Part shown: positions 34,745 to 45,000 of the stretch, piece after piece
How positions within the stretch are numbered: the first letter of the stretch is position 1
Layout: each line of letters begins with the position of its first letter
Source: Sphingomonadales bacterium
GTDB taxonomy: Bacteria > Pseudomonadota > Alphaproteobacteria > Sphingomonadales > Sphingomonadaceae
Assembly (NCBI GenBank): GCA_028870315.1
Contig: JAGWPW010000004.1
Coordinates: 1 to 64,000 of the forward strand
Direction: 5' to 3'
DNA: 64,000 nt
The notes under the pieces: model-generated
What the model saw: the letters and a program-made list of their open reading frames with translations, nothing else
What the model was told of the DNA's origin: nothing
Databases searched by the model: none
Translations under genes and position numbers: made by a program

Positions 34745-36325
34745 TTACAGATCAGATGGGGCGAAGGGACCTTCGAAAAAGGGCACAACCCAACTCGGCC
34801 GCCTCGATGCCGGCACTTTGCCGAGCGTGACCAGCGGATCGTAGGAATTGAGCCTTATTGTGAACAGCCGTGTGCTCGGTGGCAGCCGGCCGATTGCGGC
34901 CGCGTCCACGTAATCGATTGGGCCAAGCCCATGTGCCCACCTGTTGCCCGTCGCTGTGGATACCAGCGTCAGCACCGGGATCGGGCAGTGCAGGCTGCGA
35001 AAATGGAACCGGCACGCCTTGCCGGCAACTACCCCCATCGCCTCCTGCTCGACCAGGAGCGTGCTGCCAGGGGTTTCGACCATGGTGTCGAACGCCTTGT
35101 CCCACTTCTCCCATTCGAAGCTGTTTCCGGTGTGAAACAGATTAGCCGCCAGCGCGACCACCACCGCCGCGATCGCGAGCCATCGCCATCGCCCGCTGTT
35201 GCCGGCAGCCAGGAGGCTCGGGATCAAGATCAGCGGGAAGACCGAAAGCCAGAACAATGTCGCCGGGGTGGTGATCGGGTGCACCAGGTCGGCAAGCTTG
35301 AACGTCCCCAGGCCGAGAGCAAGGATCGCAAAGAGCAATCGCACCGCCGGGGCGTGCCTGCCTTTGATGACGGACACACTGAAGACGGCAAGCACGACCG
35401 CCAGACAGGCAAAATCGGCGACCGAGGTAACCGAGACGGCGAACGCGCTCTCGGCTACCATCATCGAAAACTCGACGAGCGACCGCGGCGCAATCCAGTC
35501 TATGTTTTCCGAATTCGCGCCGATCTGGCGGAGCGAAATCACAACCCACCAGGACAGGCAGAGCAGGATGGCGCCATCGGCGGCGGCGAGGTCGCGCAGC
35601 AAGCGAAAACCGTTGGCTGCTAATGCGTTGCGGCAAGCGCAAACCGCCGCTGCGGTGGCAATGAACGGCCAGAGCAGCAGGGTCGTATGCAGATAGCCGG
35701 CAGCAACCGCGCCCGCGGCATAGAGCGCCAGCCCCGACAGCCGCCGCTTCCGGCCCCCGAGCACGATCAACAGGCCAAGCAGTGAGACGAGCACCGCGTC
35801 GGTTACAAAAATATAGCTGCGCAGGAATTCGCTGTAATAGAGGGTTTGCGCGGAAATCCCGGCGATGCTCACGCAGGCAATGGCCGCCGTCCAGCCAAAA
35901 CAGCGGCGGGAGATCGCGGCGAGAAGCGCCAGTTCGATAGCCCCGCCTAGAATAGGAAGAAGTCGCAGCGAAACAATTGTTGGGTCAACTAGCATCAGCC
36001 ATAGATGCAACGCGCTGTAGAACAGGGGCGGGTTGGTCTCCCGCACCATCCAACCGCTCCACAGCATACGCAACGGCTCACCGGCAAATATTAGGGACGC
36101 ATATTCGTCGAACAGGAATGAGTATTTGGCGAGACATATTCGAAATATGGTCACTAAAATTATCAGAGACCATATAATTGAGATAAAAATCTTATTTTTT
36201 ATTTTTTGACTTATGCTTTCTCTTTGGCTAATTGCGGCCTTCAAGGCCTTTAGCGAAGAGCCAGCCGCGGATTGCGATGGCCGCCGGCGATCGGGCACGG
36301 CGCTGGTAGTTTTTACAGGTTGCAT
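34745..36325 (-). CDS. GT-C-type membrane glycosyltransferase (GT39/ArnT-like)
   Basis: A 526-residue polytopic protein with about 11 helices. After a basic N-terminal tail and the first helix comes FLFDEYASLIFAGEPLRMLW, where Asp-Glu matches the catalytic Asp-Glu of lipid-linked-sugar GT-C enzymes, then VRETNPPLFYSALHLWLML, typical of the PMT/ArnT superfamily. A periplasmic C-terminal domain of about 120 residues follows. It probably transfers a sugar from a polyprenyl carrier outside the inner membrane. The 5' third is noticeably AT-richer than the window, a hint of transfer. ATG 36325 is chosen over an upstream, poorly supported extension. Confidence 0.8.
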   Translation of the reverse strand: MQPVKTTSAVPDRRRPSQSAAGSSLKALKAAISQRESISQKIKNKIFISIIWSLIILVTIFRICLAKYSFLFDEYASLIFAGEPLRMLWSGWMVRETNPPLFYSALHLWLMLVDPTIVSLRLLPILGGAIELALLAAISRRCFGWTAAIACVSIAGISAQTLYYSEFLRSYIFVTDAVLVSLLGLLIVLGGRKRRLSGLALYAAGAVAAGYLHTTLLLWPFIATAAAVCACRNALAANGFRLLRDLAAADGAILLCLSWWVVISLRQIGANSENIDWIAPRSLVEFSMMVAESAFAVSVTSVADFACLAVVLAVFSVSVIKGRHAPAVRLLFAILALGLGTFKLADLVHPITTPATLFWLSVFPLILIPSLLAAGNSGRWRWLAIAAVVVALAANLFHTGNSFEWEKWDKAFDTMVETPGSTLLVEQEAMGVVAGKACRFHFRSLHCPIPVLTLVSTATGNRWAHGLGPIDYVDAAAIGRLPPSTRLFTIRLNSYDPLVTLGKVPASRRPSWVVPFFEGPFAPSDL

Positions 36326-36407
36326 AAAATGACTGCCGCCGAAAACTGACACCCACCTCGACAAGAAGAAGATGAGGATTGACGCGCGAGTGACGCGCCG
36401 ATCCCAA

Positions 36408-37547
36408 TCATCGGGGCTGAGGAGCGCTGAGCGAAATATCGCTGTCAACGATCGCGAGCGAATGCGTCAAGGACAGCCGGTTCGCGTTGATCCGGTACCA
36501 TTGGGCGGTGCGTCGGCGCCACTTGGTGGCGTCTGAAGCGATCGCGAGCAACGCCTCCGCCAGCGCCTCGGCGCTCGCGGAGGCAACAAGTCCGTTTTCC
36601 TCCGGCGTTATCAATTCGACCGCGGCATTGTCGGGCGATTCAACCAGGATCGCTGGCACCCCGCGCGCTGCCGCTTCCACCACGACCATGCCATAGCCCT
36701 CGCGCGCGGACGGCTGGACGATGGCGCAGGCCTCTCCCATCGCCTGGTCGAGGGTTGCCTGATCGACAAACCCGGGCATGGCGACGGCATGACCCAGCGG
36801 TGCGGCCAGCGCGGCGATGCGCGCGCGCTGCGGCCCGTCGCCATAGAGTTCAAGCCGAAGCTCGGGGCACCGGCGATAGGCAATTGCGAAGGCTTCGACG
36901 AGCAGCACGACGCGCTTTTCGGGAATGAAGCGGCCGGCGTAAACGAACCGCAGCGGTTGCGCAGCGGGCAGCGAGGCGTGTTGGCACCCGGCATATTCGC
37001 CGCTCAGAAAGGTGGAGCCGCAGCCGAGCGCGGCGAGTCGTCCGCCGTGCAGCCGGCTGAAGACATAGGCGCGCTGCGGCACGCGCGCGCAAAGCCATTG
37101 CACCAGCCAGCCGATCGCGCCCGCTGGCCCGAGATATTCGCGCCAGTAGCGCCAGGTCCAGACCTCGTGCCAGTCCACGCCAACGCCAAACCCGGCGAAT
37201 GGCCGCGCAAGCCCGATCGCGAGCAGCGAGAAGAACGGAAAGCTGGCGCAATGGACGTGATCGTAGCGTCGGCCGTGGCGCAGCAGATGGATCAGGACGC
37301 CGGCGCCGAAGCGCAGCGGTGGCAGGATGCGTCGCCGCTCCCCCGCCATCAGCGCCATGCGCGGCCCGACGGCGATGACCTCGACGCCGGGGATCGCCGG
37401 CGGCGCGTTCTCGTCCCATTGCCGCAAGGTGAGATAGGTGACCGCATGCCCCTCGACGGCAAGCCTTTCGCCAAGCGCGCGATACCATCGCTCGGCGCCG
37501 CCCACGGTCCAGGGAAACAGGCAATCATAGACGAGGCAGATATGCAT
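36408..37547 (-). CDS. Glycosyltransferase family 4
   Basis: A 379-residue GT4 (GT-B fold, retaining) enzyme. The N-terminal half starts MHICLVYDCLFPWTVGGAER, the usual Gly-Gly-x-Glu loop. The donor-binding half has FVYAGRFIPEKRVVLLVEAF and the EX7E motif in PSAREGYGMVVVEAAARGVP (about residue 290). It most likely adds a sugar from a nucleotide donor to a glycan at the cytoplasmic membrane. Start 37547 lies inside the end of the upstream GT2 gene (23-base overlap), so the pair is co-transcribed. Confidence 0.92.
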   Translation of the reverse strand: MHICLVYDCLFPWTVGGAERWYRALGERLAVEGHAVTYLTLRQWDENAPPAIPGVEVIAVGPRMALMAGERRRILPPLRFGAGVLIHLLRHGRRYDHVHCASFPFFSLLAIGLARPFAGFGVGVDWHEVWTWRYWREYLGPAGAIGWLVQWLCARVPQRAYVFSRLHGGRLAALGCGSTFLSGEYAGCQHASLPAAQPLRFVYAGRFIPEKRVVLLVEAFAIAYRRCPELRLELYGDGPQRARIAALAAPLGHAVAMPGFVDQATLDQAMGEACAIVQPSAREGYGMVVVEAAARGVPAILVESPDNAAVELITPEENGLVASASAEALAEALLAIASDATKWRRRTAQWYRINANRLSLTHSLAIVDSDISLSAPQPR

Positions 37548-38595
37548 CGCCGAAGGCCCGATCGAGGGTGGTGCAGCGACCGGTGCCAGCGCTGGTGCAG
37601 CCTGCCATCTGGACTTCACCCCGCGCATGCACCCCGGCAATCTCCAGATAGCGCAGCCGCTTCACTTCCTTGCGCCCGCGCGTCACCGTATCGAGGATGA
37701 GCCCGCTGAAGAAGCTCAGGAAGGCGAGGATCATCAACCCGGTCGCCAGCACCGCGGTCGGCAGCCGTGGCACCAGTCCGGTGCGCGCATAGTCGGCGAT
37801 CACCGGCACGCCGAGCAGCAGCGCGATGTTGAGCAGCACCAGCGCCCCCACGCCGAACAGATAGAGCGGGCGTTCCTGCTTCAGCAGCGCGGCGATCGTC
37901 CACAGGATGCGGATGCCATCGCGCACGGTGTTGAGCTTGCTGGCCGAGCCAGCGATCCGCTCCTGGAACCGGGTCGGGACCTCGGCGGTCGGCATTTCCT
38001 GTTCGAGCGCGTGGATGGTGAGCTCGGTCTCGATCTCGAAGCCCTGCGCCATCACCGGGAAGCTCTTGACGAAGCGGCGCGAGAACACGCGATAGCCGCT
38101 CAGCATGTCGGAAAAGCCGCTGCCGAACATCGCCCGCACCAGCGCGGTCAAAAGCCAGTTGCCGAACTTGTGCGCCGGGCGATAGGCGCTGCCGCCGGTA
38201 TCGACCCGCCTCGCCACCAGCATGTCGAGGCCCTGCGCGATGAGCGCCTCGACCAGTTCGGCGGCGATGGCCGCGTCATAGGTATCGTCGGCATCGCACA
38301 TCACATAGATGTCGGCGTCGATATCGGCGAACATCCGCCGCACGACATGGCCCTTGCCCTGGCGCGGCTCGCGCCGGACAATGGCACCGGCGCGCGTGGC
38401 GACCGCGGCCGAACCGTCGCGGCTGTTGTTGTCATAGACATAGATGCGCGCCTGCGGCAGCGCGTCGCGGAAGCGGTCGATCACCCGCCCGATGACGGGC
38501 GCCTCGTTGTAGCAGGGCAGCAGCACCGCGACGTCCGGCACCGGCACGGCGCCTGCGCGCACCGCCGCGCCGAAGCGTTCAGCATCCATGTCCAC
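37525..38595 (-). CDS. Glycosyltransferase family 2 (polyprenyl-phosphate sugar transferase-like)
   Basis: A 356-residue GT2 enzyme: VAVLLPCYNEAPVIGRVIDR at residues about 22-41, YVYDNNSRDGSA, and the metal site VMCDADDTYD near residue 100. SGYRVFSRRFVKSFPV follows, then two C-terminal helices (LFGVGALVLLNIALLLGVPV, AVLATGLMILAFLSFFSGLI). It belongs to the dolichol-phosphate mannose synthase-like group. GTG 38595 has GGGAGG upstream; an ATG two codons later is also possible. Confidence 0.92.
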   Translation of the reverse strand: MDMDAERFGAAVRAGAVPVPDVAVLLPCYNEAPVIGRVIDRFRDALPQARIYVYDNNSRDGSAAVATRAGAIVRREPRQGKGHVVRRMFADIDADIYVMCDADDTYDAAIAAELVEALIAQGLDMLVARRVDTGGSAYRPAHKFGNWLLTALVRAMFGSGFSDMLSGYRVFSRRFVKSFPVMAQGFEIETELTIHALEQEMPTAEVPTRFQERIAGSASKLNTVRDGIRILWTIAALLKQERPLYLFGVGALVLLNIALLLGVPVIADYARTGLVPRLPTAVLATGLMILAFLSFFSGLILDTVTRGRKEVKRLRYLEIAGVHARGEVQMAGCTSAGTGRCTTLDRAFGDAYLPRL

Positions 38596-38679
38596 TTCGC
38601 GCGCCTCCCTCGGTGAACCGAGTGCTGGAATTAGGGGAGAATGGTTAACGCGCGCTTGCGCCTTTGCCCAGCGCCGCCT

Positions 38680-40428
38680 TCAGCGCAGCACGCGGACCTT
38701 GCAGCCCGCCGCGCCGAAGGCCGCGCCGAATTCGGCGAGCCGGGCATCGGCATGGCCGCGCGGCGGCAGACGGCTCCAGCGCAGGACATCGGCATAGAAG
38801 CTGTCGGCGGGCAGCGCCATGACCGCGCGCTTGCCGCAGATCGCCGCGCCCAGCGCATCGGCATCGTCGATCTGGTCGGCATCGAGGCGCAGCGGGCGAT
38901 TGGAGAGATCGGGACGGTTCAGCACGAGATCGAGCGCGAGTGGCACATCGTCCTCGCCAAGCACGATGTAATCAGCGCCGCTTGCCGCGATGCGGGCATC
39001 GGTGCGCGCATAGGCGGCATAAAGCGCATGCGTCAGCCAGCCATCGAGCGGCAGCAGCACCAGGGCCGTCGCAAGGCTCGCGCGCAGCAGCAGCGGGCGC
39101 AACCGCGCATGGAACGGCGCCAGCCAGCACCAGCCATAGCCGCCAAGCAGCGCGGCATTGCCGAGCACGCCATGGAGATAGCGATAGCCCATCCCATGCC
39201 CCTGCGGGGGCATGAGCAGCGTCATCGCCACCACCGGCGCGGCAAATCCCGCAGCAAGCGCGGCCGCCAGTGGCGCGCGGCGCGCGGCAAGAACGCCCGC
39301 GGCGAGAAGCGGGAGCAGCAGCACATGCTGCCAGACGATGAAATGCAACAGATTCGCCGCCATGATCGCGACATTGTCATGATTGCTCGCCAGTGCGTCG
39401 CGCAGCCGCGCACCATAACCCGCGCCGCCCGCATTGCTGGCGAGCGCCGAATGCGGCCCGCTGACCAGCATCCGCGTCACCTCGGGCCATGCCAGCCAGA
39501 AGCCGGCGATCGCCGCATAGGCGGCTGTGAACAGCGCCAGCCGGCGCCACCGCCGCTCGTGCCAGAGCAGCACCAGGAACGGCGCGACGAACAGCGGATG
39601 AAACAGCGGTTGATGGAGGCCGGTGGCAAAGGCGCCAACCGCGATTGCCGCGCCATCGCCGGCGCGGGAGTCGCGCAGGAACAGCCACAGCCACAAAAGA
39701 TTGCAGGCAAGATGCGCGCTCATCGCAAAGGCGGTCATGCCGGTGACCACGAATTGCGGCGACAGCGCGAGCAGCAGCACCGCGACCACGCGCGGCTCGG
39801 CGCTGCGCTCATCCGCGCCGGGCCAGATCCGCTTCGCGCAGCCCCATAGCAGCAGCATGCTTGCGGCATTGAGCGCCGCCCCGGTCAGCGCCGCATCGCC
39901 GAGCCGGGCAAACAGCGCGCGCAGCATCGCATTGCCGGGAAGATAGGCCGACACCCAGGCGACGGGGCGATCGATCGGCAGCATGAACAGCATGTTGAGC
40001 GGCGCGGTCTGGCGCTGCCACAAAGCCGGCAGCGGCCATGCGAGCCGGCCGGCGCCATAGATCGCCGCATCGAAGCTCGCCATCTGCTCGTCGCGCGACA
40101 GGTCATAGCCGGCCAGCAGCGCATGGTGCCCGGCCCAGGCGGCAAGCGCGAGGGCGAGCGCGATGCCCCCGAGCCCGCGGTTCGACAGGCGCAGCCGCGC
40201 GACGCGCGGCCCGAGCGGCAGCACGGTCAGCGCCGCGAGCGCGAGGAAAGCCACGATCAGCTCGCGGTTCTGGCGGACCATCAGCAGATAGGGGACATCG
40301 TCGCCCGGCCGGGTCAGGCTGAGCGCGAGCAGCACCGGCGGGGTCAGCAGCCAGATCGCCACAAGCCAGCCCGGCGCGGCGCCGCGCTTGCGCAAGAGGG
40401 GATGCGCCCTGGCGGCCTGTTGCGTCAT
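38680..40428 (-). CDS. Polytopic membrane protein, probable GT-C glycosyltransferase
   Basis: A 582-residue protein with about 11 membrane helices. After the third helix a periplasmic loop reads LLAGYDLSRDEQMASFDAAI, where Arg-Asp-Glu matches the catalytic loop of GT-C enzymes; a later His-rich loop (GLHQPLFHPLF) fits the family too. A globular C-terminal domain of about 110 residues ends the protein (YIVLGEDDVPLALDLVLNRP). Substrates unknown; the neighbouring GT2 and GT4 genes on the same strand suggest a shared glycan. ATG 40428 has AAGGAGG about 15 bases upstream, rather far. Confidence 0.75.
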   Translation of the reverse strand: MTQQAARAHPLLRKRGAAPGWLVAIWLLTPPVLLALSLTRPGDDVPYLLMVRQNRELIVAFLALAALTVLPLGPRVARLRLSNRGLGGIALALALAAWAGHHALLAGYDLSRDEQMASFDAAIYGAGRLAWPLPALWQRQTAPLNMLFMLPIDRPVAWVSAYLPGNAMLRALFARLGDAALTGAALNAASMLLLWGCAKRIWPGADERSAEPRVVAVLLLALSPQFVVTGMTAFAMSAHLACNLLWLWLFLRDSRAGDGAAIAVGAFATGLHQPLFHPLFVAPFLVLLWHERRWRRLALFTAAYAAIAGFWLAWPEVTRMLVSGPHSALASNAGGAGYGARLRDALASNHDNVAIMAANLLHFIVWQHVLLLPLLAAGVLAARRAPLAAALAAGFAAPVVAMTLLMPPQGHGMGYRYLHGVLGNAALLGGYGWCWLAPFHARLRPLLLRASLATALVLLPLDGWLTHALYAAYARTDARIAASGADYIVLGEDDVPLALDLVLNRPDLSNRPLRLDADQIDDADALGAAICGKRAVMALPADSFYADVLRWSRLPPRGHADARLAEFGAAFGAAGCKVRVLR

Positions 40429-40775
40429 CGCTGCACTCGCCCGCCTCCTTGCTCAGCGCCGCGGCGCGCGTCAAGCTTGCGGCGCACACCGTGCTTGAAG
40501 TCGGCTTCAAAACGCGCGAAGGGGCGCGTTTTGCGCCACCGCCCCGCCGCGTGCTGACGCCGCGTGCTGACCGCGAGCGTGCCTTGCCCCGGTGATCGGA
40601 CGCTGCCTTTATCCTTTAATATCATACCAGTATCGAGAGCTATCCGGGACTTGACATTAACATTGGTTAACCATCGCCTTAAACTTGAAAGAGACCCCGG
40701 CCGGATAGCGTCATCGCATGGACAGACCACCTCCACGCAATCGGGGAAAATCTTTCAGGGAGTGGGGCTAATATT
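40429..40775. other. Intergenic region upstream of the FeeM-like gene
   Basis: A 347-base divergent gap. The half near the FeeM-like gene is AT-rich. TTGACA (40651-40656) is a perfect -35 hexamer, and GGTTAACC (40665-40672) is a palindrome beside it, but no clear -10 follows at normal spacing. GGGAGTGGGG lies upstream of the first ATG. No gene is supported here. Confidence 0.35.
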
Positions 40776-41582
40776 ATGATGAACTCCTTTGCAAATTTGC
40801 GAATGGATATTTCAGATCCATACCCGGCGCGAGAAACGCCCAGGGTGGAGCAGTTTGATGAAGCATTTTCATTGCGCGGCTTGAATTTTAACGGCCAGGC
40901 AGGCGATGCCTCCATTATCCTGACCCGGGAAGCAACTACCCGGCATGCGACGCTGGACCTTATAAACCGCCGCTATGCGTGGCGCGGCTATGGCAGTAAC
41001 CATAAACTGTCGGGGCGCAAAAATGAGGCGACATTTACCGCCTGTACGGGCAATGTCGTAATTGGCACCGTAACGCTGGCAACCGAATCATCCAGAGGAC
41101 TGGATGTCGAAACAACATTTCCAGAAGAAACACGATTCTTGCGTGGACAGAGAGGAGTTGAACTTTGCGAATTGAAAAAATTGGCGATTGATTCAAGTTG
41201 TAAATCGCTAAATATATTGTCGTCCATGTTCCATTTTGCATTCTTGTATGGAACGGCAAACAAGTTCGGCAATCGACTTCTCGCTGAAGTTAACCCAAGG
41301 CACGTCATTTTCTACGAAAAAATGCTAGGATTTAAAAAATTCGGGCCGGTTAAAATTAATAAATCTGTCGATGCGCCTTCACAATTACTGTTCATTGATG
41401 TAAAGTCGATTCAGAAATTTATTTCTGATCGCAACAGAGATAATAGTAATCCGATTCTTTATCGGTATTTTTTCACTCCTGACCAAGAGCGCGATTTAAT
41501 AGAGAAAATGACGGTGCGGGGACTTTGGGAGCCGTCCCCAACCCCTCGACATTCTGCGGGTGATCTGGTTCTCTTCCCCTGA
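40776..41582 (+). CDS. FeeM-like N-acyl amino acid synthase (GNAT fold)
   Basis: A 268-residue protein of the N-acyl amino acid synthase FeeM group, related to autoinducer synthases and PEP-CTERM-associated acyltransferases. They transfer a long acyl chain from acyl carrier protein to an amino acid. Seen here: the start of the acyltransferase core ATLDLINRRYAWRGYG (about residues 60-75), ELCELKKLAID where the acyl-carrier site is expected, and NPRHVIFYEKMLGFKKFGPV, a strong family signature. The gene is much more AT-rich than its surroundings. Its stop is directly followed, in the same frame, by an IS5 transposase remnant, so the C-terminal 20 or so residues may be insertion-derived. No acyl carrier gene is adjacent. 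Confidence 0.82.
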   Translation: MMNSFANLRMDISDPYPARETPRVEQFDEAFSLRGLNFNGQAGDASIILTREATTRHATLDLINRRYAWRGYGSNHKLSGRKNEATFTACTGNVVIGTVTLATESSRGLDVETTFPEETRFLRGQRGVELCELKKLAIDSSCKSLNILSSMFHFAFLYGTANKFGNRLLAEVNPRHVIFYEKMLGFKKFGPVKINKSVDAPSQLLFIDVKSIQKFISDRNRDNSNPILYRYFFTPDQERDLIEKMTVRGLWEPSPTPRHSAGDLVLFP

Positions 41583-41936
41583 CGGCAGGCGGCGATACTC
41601 AAAGCGTTCATACTGGCGGCGCAAAAAGACACCGACGCGCGCTGGACACTGACGTTCGCCGGGGCGAAGCCCACCGCCGATGGCAAGCCGGGGATCGCCA
41701 TCGCCAGCTTCGGGCACAAGAGCGGCATCTCGATCTGTCGGGCCTTCGGCGTCATCCGATAAGCCAGGGCCAACGCCGCCAAATCAACGGTCCGCGCCCG
41801 CGTCGGGCATGTGTCCGCTCAGCGCAGGGCCAGCATGGGCCGGTTCTTCCGCCCCATCGCCATCAAGTGCGCGCAAGCCAGGATGACGCTCGCCAATTTT
41901 GCCTGCAACAGGACGCCTGCGGAAATCGACGGGTAG
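41583..41936 (+). pseudogene. IS5-family transposase remnant
   Basis: Two transposase pieces in one frame, separated by a TAA at 41760 and an internal deletion. The first reads KDTDARWTLTFAGAKPTADG and ends FGHKSGISICRAFGVIR, the DDE-catalytic region of IS5/IS1182-type enzymes. The second reads ANAAKSTVRARVGHV and RRASMGRFFRPIAIKCAQAR, then MTLANFACN, the C-terminal Glu-containing part without the usual YNLKR end. Both ends are lost and no inverted repeats remain. It marks an old insertion at the edge of the integrative element. Confidence 0.82.
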
Positions 41937-41962
41937 GAAAATGGAGCGGTGAAGGGAACCGA
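41914..41962. repeat. Distal attachment site (displaced tRNA-Gly 3' end)
   Basis: CGCCTGCGGAAATCGACGGG followed by TAGGAAAATGGAGCGGTGAA and GGGAACCGA repeats 50085-50134 in direct orientation. It differs by one base in the downstream part and by one missing G and one C/T change in the tRNA-derived part. Confidence 0.82.
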
Positions 41963-42087
41963 TAATATACAATAAAATATTGGTTTTCATAATTTTTATA
42001 AAAATAAGTGTTCAAAGTACTCCCAATAATACCCCCAAGCTGCTCGGATAGGGGCGGATAATGACGGACGCCAAAGGGGTATTTTCC
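41963..42087. other. AT-rich non-coding end of the integrative element
   Basis: About 125 bases, strikingly AT-rich (AATATACAATAAAATATTGG, AATTTTTATAAAAATAAG), then CCCAATAATACCCCCAAGC. The motif ATACCCCCA recurs beside the integrase start (50000 region, GATACCCCCATTG), so these may be integrase arm-binding sites. That role is inferred. Confidence 0.4.
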
Positions 42088-45000
42088 TCACAGCGCGCCA
42101 GATTCATCGCCCCGAATCCGCTCATACACTTCGCGCGCCAGGTGATCCTGTGCCGCCGTCCGAAACTGCTTGTCGCTCATCACCCGGTTGAAAATCTCGT
42201 CGTTGCCCTCCATTCGCTGAATGAACAGGTCGTCGAGGATGCGCCCGAAGAACGCGGAGAAGTTCGTCAGATTGTTGGCCTGTGCGGCCTCCACGATCTT
42301 TTCGTTGTTCTCGGCAGTGGCGCGGACCTGATCGAAAAAGAGCTGGTCCGCCTCGGTGAAGTCGGTGCCGAACCGCTCGTTCAGCGTGTCCACCAAGGCT
42401 GAGAGCGCGACTTCAGTATCCTTTTCGCGCGCCGTGCCAACATCGGTCGGCCCTTTCAGGGGCAGCGCCTCGCCGTCCGACAGGTCGATGGTACCTTCGC
42501 CGATTTGCTGGAGACGGAAGAACTTGAGCGCAACATCATCGTCGAGCGCAAACCGCTCACCGTCGCCGGGGCGGGGCAGCTTGGGCCCAAGGTTGCGCAG
42601 GAAGGCATAGAGCTGCTCTAGCCCATCATCGAAATAGGGCATGATCTGCGACAAGAACGAATAGAGGTTGCGGAACGCGGCAAGCAGGCCGCGAAACTCT
42701 TCCTGCACCGGCTCATCAAGGGCCTTGAAGCGTTCAACCGCGCGGTCGAGCACGGCGTTCATAATCCGGTGATCCTGCCCGGTCGGCTCGCGCCGCTTCT
42801 TGAACCAGACCTCGGCAAACTCGGTGATGTCGGCAGGCGTGAAAACGGCGGGTTGCAGCAGCTTATTGTGCAGTTCGTTGAGCTTGTGCGGATCGGCATT
42901 CTCGCCGACTGGCGTCGCCTCGTAATAGGGCTTGAACGCTTTGAAGATGTCGGCTTCCTCGTTCTTGAAATCGAGGACGAAGGTTTTTTTCTTTCCCGGT
43001 GCGGTGCGGTTGAGCCGTGACAGGGTTTGCACCGCCTGCACCCCGGCCAGCTTCTTCACCACATACATGGTCTGGAGCAGCGGCTGGTCGAACCCGGTCT
43101 GGTATTTCTCGGCGACGATCAGCACCCGGTAATCATCGCCGCCGAACCGTTCGGGCAGTTCCCGTTCGGGCAGGCCATCGTTCATGCCCACTTCGGTGAA
43201 GGAGGTGCCGGGCGCATCGGGGTCTTCCACTGTGCCTGAAAACGCCACCAGCGCCCGGATGCCGTGATAGCCGCGCTCGCGAATATAGGCGTCAAACGCC
43301 TGCTTGTATTTCACCGCTGACAGGCGCGAGCCGGTCACGACCATGGCTTTCGCCCTGCCACCCAGCTCGTGCATGACCTTCGAGCGGAAGTGCTCGACAA
43401 TCACCGTGACGATCTGGCCGATGTTGACCGCATGCAGCTCAAGATACTGGCCCAGCGCCTTGGCCGCCGCCTTCCTGGGCACGTTGGGATCGGTCTCGAT
43501 CTGCTTCACCAGCCCGAAGAAGCGTTTGTAGGTGGTATAGTTCTCCAGCACGTCGAGGATGAAGCCTTCCTCGATAGCCTGCCGCATGGTATATTCGTGA
43601 AAGGGCGAAGCGCCGCTCGGCCCCGGCTCGTCGAACACCGCCCTGGTTTTGAACTTGGGGGTCGCTGTGAAGGCGAAGAAGCTCAAGTTGGGCTGGCGTG
43701 CCCGTTGCAGCACTTCCTGTCTGATAGCTGCTTTGGCGGCGTCGGACAGGTCATCGTCTTCCACCTCGTCGATCTGGCTGGCGATGGCGTCGGCGATGCC
43801 GTCCTTGTTGAGGATGCCTTTCAGCGCCTTCACGGTCTCGCCGGACTGGCTGCTATGCGCTTCATCCACGATCACCGCGAAGCGCCGGTTGCGGGTTTCC
43901 AGCGCCAGCGTTTCGCCCTTGCCCGCCATCGTCTTGATGGCCTGGCTGATGAAGGGGAACTTCTGGATGGTCGAGATGATGACCGGCGTGCCGTTCGACA
44001 GCGCGCGGGCGAGCTGCTGCGTGTTCTCGTCGATCTTCTCGACCACGCCGGTCTTGTGCTCGAACTGATAGATGGTGTTCTGCAACTGCTGGTCGAGCAC
44101 GCGCCGGTCGGTGATGACGACGACCGAATGGAACACCTTCTCGTCATCGGCATCGTGCAGTGACGCCAACCGATGGGCGAGCCAGGCGATGCTGTTCGAT
44201 TTGCCCGATCCAGCCGAGTGCTGGATCAGATAGTTGTGGCCCGAACCATGCTGGCGGGCATGGCCAACCAGCCGCCGCACGGCATCAATCTGGTGATAGC
44301 GCGGGAAGATCATCCGTTCGCGCCGGACGGTGCGCAGGCCATTCGGCGTCTGCACCGTGCGTTCGCTGATCTCCAGATGCATGAACCGCTGGAGAATATC
44401 GAGCAGGCTATCAGCCGCCAGCACTTCATCCCACAGATAGTGCGTTTTCCAGTTTCCCTCGACCGGCGGATTGCCCGCGCCGAAGTTGTGCCCCCGGTTG
44501 AACGGCAGGAAAGTGGTCTCGCTGCCCTTCAACTCGGTGGCCATCCACACTTCGTCGGGATCGACCGCGAAATGGACCAGCGCGCGTTCCTTGAACCTGA
44601 ACAGCAGGTCGCGCCCGTCGCGGTCGGTCATGTACTGCTTGCAGGCATCGTCGGCACGCTGGTGCGTCAGCGGGTTTTTCAGCTCCGCTGTCACCACCGG
44701 CAGGCCGTTGATGGCGATCACCACGTCGATGATGCATTTGCGCTTGCCGCCGTCCGGGCGCTTGAGCACCTCGGAGACAAACTCCACTTGCCGGGTGATG
44801 GTCAGGCGGTTGGCCGCATAGCGCGCCGCCGCCTCGGGGTTCATGCCGGAGTTGGGCTGGAACCAGGCGAGGCGCAGCGTCTTGCCATAGCATTTGAAGC
44901 CGTGGCGCAGCACGCCCAGCGCACCCTTGCTGGTCAGTTCCCTGGTCAGACTGTCGAGCACCGTGGCGGCAGTGCGATCCTTGAGCATGGCTTCCAGCGC

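Noticed and set aside
40425-40736. Minus-strand frame of about 100 codons upstream of the GT-C gene
   Set aside because: No ribosome site, no family match, and it spans the likely promoter region of the FeeM-like gene.
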